DNA of 64,000 nucleotides from Juglans regia (lineage: Eukaryota; Streptophyta; Magnoliopsida; Fagales; Juglandaceae), in assembly GCF_001411555.2 (NCBI RefSeq), contig NC_049909.1:7881485-7945484 (forward strand), given 5' to 3'. The notes beneath the pieces are model-generated. The model made no database searches. It was not told where the DNA came from and saw nothing but the letters and a program-made list of their open reading frames with translations. Position 1 is the first letter of the stretch, and each line of letters begins with the position of its first letter. The translations under genes and the position numbers were made by a program. Below, piece by piece: positions 60,211-64,000 of the stretch.

Positions 60211-60862
60211 GTATGTACACGACCTAATATTGCTTATGTTGTTGGTGTACTTGGGAGATACTTGAGTGATCCTGGTTTGGCTCATTGGAAAGCTATAAAG
60301 AAAGTACTTCGGTATTTACAAGGCACTAAAGATCTACTAGTTACATATCGGCGATCTGACATTCTTGATGTAGTTGGATATTCTGATGCCGATTTTGCGG
60401 GTTGTTCAAATGACAAGAAATCCACTTCTAGTTATATTTTTATGATGGCAGGAGGAGCTGTTTCTTGGAAAAGTGTCAAACAGACACTTATACCTTCCTC
60501 TACAATGGAGGCAGAGTATGTAGCTTATTATGAGGCTACATGTCAGGCTATATGGTTGCAGAACTTTATCTTGGGGCTAAGTGAGTGTTGTGAACACCAT
60601 TTTGAGGCCGCTGAAGATATTTTGTAACAATTCTGTAGCAGTCGCTTTCTCTAGAAACACTAGGAGCTCTTTTCGCTCAAAGCATATTGATATTAAATAT
60701 TTGTTTGTTAGAGAGAAAACAACCGAGTCTTATATTTGTGTGGAGCATATTTCCACGGAGCATATGCTAGCTGACCCACTAACTAAAGGTTTAGCTCCAA
60801 AACTGTTTCAGGAGCATGTGACTCATTTTAGATTGTTAAAGTCTTCTGTTATATTTAGTTAG
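60211..60862 (+). pseudogene. Copia RNase H
   Basis: VCTRPNIAYVVGVLGRYLSD and HWKAIKKVLRYLQGTKDLLV lead into VVGYSDADFAGCSNDKKSTS, the RNase H catalytic Asp region. SSTMEAEYVAYYEATCQAIW follows, with the conserved Glu. A frameshift at about 60605 moves the end (NNSVAVAFSRNTRSSFRSKH, HMLADPLTKGL) to another frame, which closes at 60862. The first stop at 60210 and this shift inactivate it. Confidence 0.9.
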
Positions 60863-61040
60863 TGAAAGTTCTTACATATATATATATATATATTAAAAAA
60901 GAGAGAGTGATCACATGTCCATGAGTGATCTCCGCTCAAGTTTATCAATGAGTCATTACTTATGGCTAAGGAATACCATATACACAGTTCATCAATGCTA
61001 GGGACTTATAAATAAAAACAAAAAAAATAACCTAGTGGGA

Positions 61041-61563
61041 CACTTATTTCCCCTAAAGTAAAATCAAAGACAACCAATGAAAAAAATTACAAGAATCATT
61101 ATGAACAAACACGAATATAAGGAACACTTTCTATGTCAAGTCTAATTAAACCTTTGATTAAAGCTGGAATACCATCATTACCGACCCATAACTTATTCAA
61201 ACCTTTCGCACCCATTTTTGCTAAAACATCCGCAATGGCATTAGATTCTCTAAAAATATGATTAATAGAGAACTAAATCCCCTCCAATCTCTGCATTGTC
61301 TCTTCCCAAAAATCCTCCAAATACCATAAACTACAACGTTTCTTCTTCAACCATTCCACCACCAGTTTTGAGTCCATTTCTATTTTCACCTTTCTAAACC
61401 CCATTAGATTCACAATTCGAAGGCCATGCAAGATGCTTAGCACCTCGGCAACATTATTGGTCTGTTCACCCAGGAAATTAACAAAGCCACAAATAAATTT
61501 ACCATTAGAGCTCCGTATCACCCCACTAGAACCAGCCTCACCCGGATTCCCCACAAATACCAT
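61041..61563 (-). mobile_element. 5'-truncated LINE fragment (RNase H) inside the copia element
   Basis: On the minus strand the sequence reads GNPGEAGSSGVIRSSNGKFI, NVAEVLSILHGLRIVNLMGF, VKIEMDSKLVVEWLKKKRCS and then SNAIADVLAKMGAKGLNKLW. This is the RNase H domain and tail of an L1-type LINE related to LINEs A and B. Upstream domains are absent, as after 5'-truncated retrotransposition. The 8-mer tagtggga occurs at both limits (61033-61040 and 61564-61571) and may be the TSD, but no poly(A) is present, so the limits are tentative. Confidence 0.75.
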
Positions 61564-61599
61564 TAGTGGGAGTTCTATGATCATTGACTGTTTGACTAT

Positions 61600-61960
61600 A
61601 TTGTTTATGTACTGAGACATATTGACTAATCTAGTTCCTAGGTCACGCATATTTTGGACAAAACGATTGTTTATGTAATGAGACATTGTGTTTATTCTCA
61701 TGCCTAAGTCACACGCATTTTGGACAAGGCGTACTTTATATATTGAGATATATTGACTAGTCTTGTGCCTGGGTCACGCACATTTTTGACAAGGCGATTG
61801 TTTATGTAATGCGACATTATGTATAGTCTCATGCCTGAGTTGAACGCATTTTGGACAGGGCGTACTTTATGTATTGAGACATATTGATTGTCTCGTGCCT
61901 GAGTCACACGCATTATGGACAAGGCATATTACCTACAAGAGACAATATGTTTTAGTCTAT
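61600..61960. repeat. ~65-bp tandem array in the copia 3' region
   Basis: Five to six units contain TTTATGTANTGAGACAT...GCCTGAGTCACRCGCATTTTGGACAAGGCG. Alternate units start ATTGTTTATG and TACTTTATG, giving a 131-bp higher-order dimer (about 61666-61796 and 61797-61925). The last unit is degraded. It lies between RNase H and the 3' LTR, with no coding role seen. Confidence 0.9.
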
Positions 61961-62297
61961 GCCTGAGTCAAGTGGTTGTGAGTATAAATTTGGCGTCATA
62001 TATCTTGTCGATATAGTCACTAGACTAGGTGTTGCAACTGCATTTTGGACAATGCCTACTACTTTAAAGACATTCAGATTTGTCTCTAGGGCTTCTTATT
62101 GAAACAGGTGTTTGTCACTCTTTTGATTATTTCCATACTGCACTTGCATCTCATTGGCCTGAATTACGTGATTGCAAGTATTGCTCATGTGTCGTATGCC
62201 CTGTCGGTGTATTGTTCACTAGCTTGTAATTGAAGGTTTGAACAAGGCCTTTGATTTTGGGATGCTTCTTTGTGTTTATATTGTGATTAAATGTAAT

Positions 62298-62315
62298 GTT
62301 GTTCAAGTGAGAGAT
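62298..62315 (+). other. Copia polypurine tract region
   Basis: CAAGTGAGAGAT abuts the 3' LTR, a slightly altered form of the usual copia AAGTGGGAGATT tract that primes plus-strand DNA. Confidence 0.8.
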
Positions 62316-62677
62316 TCTTGTATTTATATTTCTAAATAGTGGACTAGCATTAACATATAGTCATTGGGCCCATAATGGGATGAGCCATTTTAATAGACAC
62401 ATATGGAGGCTCCTACTCTCACCCCACTTTAAAAATAGCCCATTGAGTTCTATATAGGCTTTTTGCTCTTCCTCTCCTCTCTCTTAGGGCAAGAACAAAA
62501 ATCAAACAAAGAGGGGTAGAGAGTAGTTCTCTCCATAGCTGCAAATTTTCCTTCTTTACAGGAACCTTAAATTTCTATGGAAAATCCATCACAACTTATT
62601 AGAGGTATGAACTCTCAATTTTATTGAACACATGCTTTGATTATGGAAAGAAATAATCACATCTTATAATTCTAACA
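62316..62677 (+). repeat. Copia 3' LTR
   Basis: 362 bp, starting TCTTGTATTTAT (TG mutated to TC at the start) and ending ATTCTAACA. Followed by catag, the second TSD copy. Confidence 0.94.
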
Positions 62678-62682
62678 CATAG

Positions 62683-64000
62683 AGCTTCCCCGCTGTTTCC
62701 ACTTTCCTCAACCTCAGAGTCGACCAAGGGGTGTTGTAGAGCTACAACTATCATTTTTTATGTTGGTATTGTCACCTTCAACAAGGCTATCGTACATCAG
62801 CCCAGATGACTCTAGCGCAAGTTTCTATGCCACCCCACAGTGCAATGACCCTCTTGAGAGCTCTGCCTCCCTCTCCTCAACATATGACATTATATGGGCT
62901 AAGAGCTCAATTTTCGATGCTAGTACCGTCGACTTCACAGCAATGGCAATGATCATCAGCCTAGATAACTCTAGCGCACATTTCTATGCCACCATGCTAT
63001 GCTCCACCCCTGTCAGTGGCTCAAGGATCTGTGTCACCATCTCATACAAACCTACCTCCTCAGTTTCCGACGACGATACCAACAAAGTAATGATGGATGT
63101 ATCCCCAGGTGTTTCCAGTAAGAGGTTTTGTCTCACCCTTGGTCGAAGTTTTTCTTCTTCTAGCATTGCTTTCGAGGTTGTAGACGTTGAGCCCTTCTCA
63201 AAAGTAGCAAGCTCTACCGATTTTAGGATTCATTTCTTCTTGGGCACACAAGTTGAGTGTGTCTGGCACAATCCAATCTTATTTTATCAAGCCTGATGGG
63301 CTTCGGCCTCTTGCTAAACAACCCTCCATGTAAATTTCGTTGGCCCATGTATGGCACAGGCCCATATCCACTTTATACATAAGCGCTTCTACCGTCTTCT
63401 TCAAAATTCCCAAGTCTTCCTTCATGCATTTTAAGACACTCTGCTCTTCACTTTCTATTGAGTCGATGTTAAGCAAACCACTGCCATCCTTGTTTGTGTA
63501 AATTCTAGAGCGATTTTCTAGAGACCCTCTCTGACCATGCTTCTCTGTGGCGGTAAAACTCTCCCCTATTGCTCTTCCCTCTTTACCCTATCACTTTGCT
63601 TTAACATTGAGCCTTATCTGCCAGGATGATGGATAGAGCATGCTTTATCTCCAAAGAGAAGCTTAGCCACCCCTTTCCTTCCATTTCTTATGGGATCAAT
63701 AAAAGTTCTCGACATATTCTGCTAGTTCTATATAACACATGAAAGTATTAGAACGACGATGAGTGAAGATAGCCTTGTTGCCATCACGATATGTCTTGCA
63801 TAAATATATTTTTCCCACCAATAATGAGCATTCTTCCAAAATGTTTGCCAACCAACGTGCATTGGCCCAACTTAGTACCATCTCCTTTATAACCTTCCTA
63901 CTCAATAATACAAATGCACTTGGCCCCTTCCAACGATAAAACAAATACCTTTGTTTCTTTTAGTAAGTGTTTTAAGAAACCAATTGTGGAGCTTGCTTGT
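62683..64000 (-). pseudogene. LINE C ORF1, continuing past the right edge
   Basis: The minus strand reads FYRWKGPSAFVLLSRKVIKE, NILEECSLLVGKIYLCKTYR and RRSNTFMCYIELAEYVENFY at 63944-63696. This resembles the basic N-terminal half of plant LINE ORF1 proteins that lack DUF4283. A helical segment (SVLKCMKEDLGILKKTVEAL, about 63420) is followed by a loose, broken linker to 62683. It is the same strand as LINE C ORF2 and is separated from it only by the copia insertion, so it is taken as the front of the same element. Stops are present. The start lies beyond the window. Confidence 0.6.

Larger units (their letters stand above)
56348..62677 (+). mobile_element. Ty1/copia element with both LTRs (6330 bp, TSD catag)
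   Basis: LTRs at 56348-56715 and 62316-62677 flank a gag-protease-RT-RNaseH region in plus orientation. Perfect 5-bp duplications catag lie outside (56343-56347 and 62678-62682). A tRNA-Met-type primer site and a polypurine tract are in place. Most of the integrase is missing and the polyprotein has several stops, so the element is non-autonomous. It sits inside LINE C. Confidence 0.96.

Noticed and set aside
62760..63296. 178-aa plus-strand ORF as a host protein
   Set aside because: Serine-rich composition arises from the antisense of LINE C ORF1, whose minus-strand reading shows family motifs nearby.

Overview
This is a repeat-dominated window of plant nuclear DNA, almost certainly from a eudicot. 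The evidence is one intron-containing host gene of the plant HVA22a type, L1-type LINEs carrying plant-style DUF4283, zf-RVT and RNase H domains, Ty1/copia and Ty3/gypsy elements, several 3-5 kb LTRs, and hAT and other MITEs. There are no bacterial-style operons, no tRNA or rRNA genes and no CRISPR. The MITE types make a woody eudicot (perhaps Fagales) plausible, but that is a guess.

Left part (1-8.6 kb): a degenerate minus-strand LINE (LINE A) runs off the left edge. Its ORF1 is cut at 4402 by a plus-strand LTR beginning TGTAATGCCCGAG. After this come a minus-strand LTR remnant ending at 8433 and a scrap of gypsy integrase C-terminus.

Gypsy nest (8.6-28 kb): a plus-strand chromovirus-like element has a split LTR at 8582-~9830 and 18587-~19500, and a heavily mutated gag-pro-RT-RNaseH-integrase-chromodomain region at 19.6-23.4 kb. 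Its 3' LTR (24121-27955) is interrupted by a minus-strand solo LTR with TSD ctagt. The split LTR is interrupted by another minus-strand LTR, which is itself interrupted by a near full-length plus-strand LINE (LINE B, 10664-16315) that landed in a 48-bp tandem array.

28-39 kb: a 5.1 kb solo LTR (TSD catcg) carries two CCGGT-rich hAT MITEs. A third copy of the 8582-type LTR and a minus-strand LTR follow.

39-47.6 kb: this is the gene island. A non-autonomous hAT-like element (39021-40802) has an odd inverted-repeat scar beside it. Two AT-rich MITEs come next, then the five-exon HVA22-like gene (42716-45068), intact by eye, and then another hAT MITE and further MITE sequence.

47.6-64 kb: a third LINE (LINE C, minus) spans the rest of the window. 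It is broken by a 3.4 kb LTR, two hAT MITEs and a complete-ended 6.33 kb copia element (TSD catag). The copia element has lost most of its integrase and contains a LINE RNase H fragment plus a ~65-bp tandem array. LINE C ORF1 reappears beyond the copia element and runs off the right edge. The insertion order can be read from the nesting, and TSDs support most steps. Only the HVA22-like gene looks like functional host coding sequence.
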